Below are positions 7,078-7,183 of a stretch of 7,183 bases of DNA, piece after piece. Source of the stretch: Gemmatimonadota bacterium (GTDB taxonomy: Bacteria > Gemmatimonadota > Gemmatimonadetes > Longimicrobiales > Gaopeijiaceae); contig SKVI01000007.1 in the NCBI GenBank assembly GCA_007129525.1, positions 1 through 7,183 on the forward strand, written 5' to 3'. The notes below the pieces were generated by a model. It was given only the letters and a program-made list of their open reading frames with translations, ran no database searches and was not told the origin of the DNA. A program made the position numbers and the translations under genes. Position 1 is the first letter of the stretch; every line of letters starts with the position of its first letter.

Positions 7078-7183
7078 CGGGTGAACGCCAGCCAGGTACA
7101 GCCTCCCGCCTCCAGGGCTTTCCCGTAGAATGCCCCCCTGAGCCTGTCTGAGTTTTCGAGAGGCATGGGTTGGGAGGGATGTG
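7078..7183. other. Region downstream of glyS, no gene called
   Basis: The 106 bases to the window edge contain no strong terminator. An imperfect inverted repeat at 7142-7164 (GCCT and AGGC outer arms, one mismatch inside) has its T-run in the loop, which is not the usual intrinsic-terminator form. TAGAAT at 7126-7131 resembles a -10 element but has no -35 partner. An ATG at 7165 stays open for only six codons before the edge, so a gene beginning here or beyond cannot be judged. Confidence 0.4.

Noticed and set aside
7126..7183. Possible promoter and start of a further plus-strand gene
   Set aside because: TAGAAT has no -35 partner, the ATG at 7165 has no properly spaced ribosome site, and only six codons remain before the edge.

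Overview
This is a G+C-rich bacterial chromosomal window, densely packed with ordinary-looking core genes and with no sign of mobile DNA, CRISPR arrays, rRNA or tRNA. Five protein genes account for nearly all of it. The combination (homodimer-type glycyl-tRNA synthetase, NfuA with a cysteine-free N-terminal domain, a secreted cyanophycinase-like lipoprotein, and a large bifunctional-type penicillin-binding protein) would fit a Gram-negative, high-GC lineage such as Gemmatimonadota. That placement is an inference from gene style only and is not secure.

Layout. From the left edge to 2658 (+) lies the C-terminal majority of a penicillin-binding protein with a glycosyltransferase-51 remnant and a complete transpeptidase domain; its start lies outside the window. 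Facing it, and overlapping its 3' end by 29 bases, is a tightly packed minus-strand group read from right to left: nfuA (Fe-S carrier), a cyanophycinase-like (peptidase family S51) lipoprotein, and an RlmI-type 23S rRNA cytosine methyltransferase. The last two overlap by 29 bases and the first two are separated by at most 29 bases, so these three are probably one transcript. A 260-base divergent intergenic region separates nfuA from glyS (+), which encodes glycyl-tRNA synthetase. The final 106 bases after glyS hold no gene I can call.

Functionally, the minus-strand group and glyS are mostly housekeeping: Fe-S cluster delivery, ribosomal RNA modification and tRNA charging. The penicillin-binding protein serves cell-wall synthesis. 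The S51 lipoprotein is the odd member, a predicted envelope-anchored serine peptidase embedded between two cytosolic housekeeping genes. I did not find a convincing undescribed system. The most notable points are the stretched architecture of the penicillin-binding protein, the lipoprotein S51 peptidase and its non-ATG start, and the terminator-free overlapping convergence at 2630-2658.
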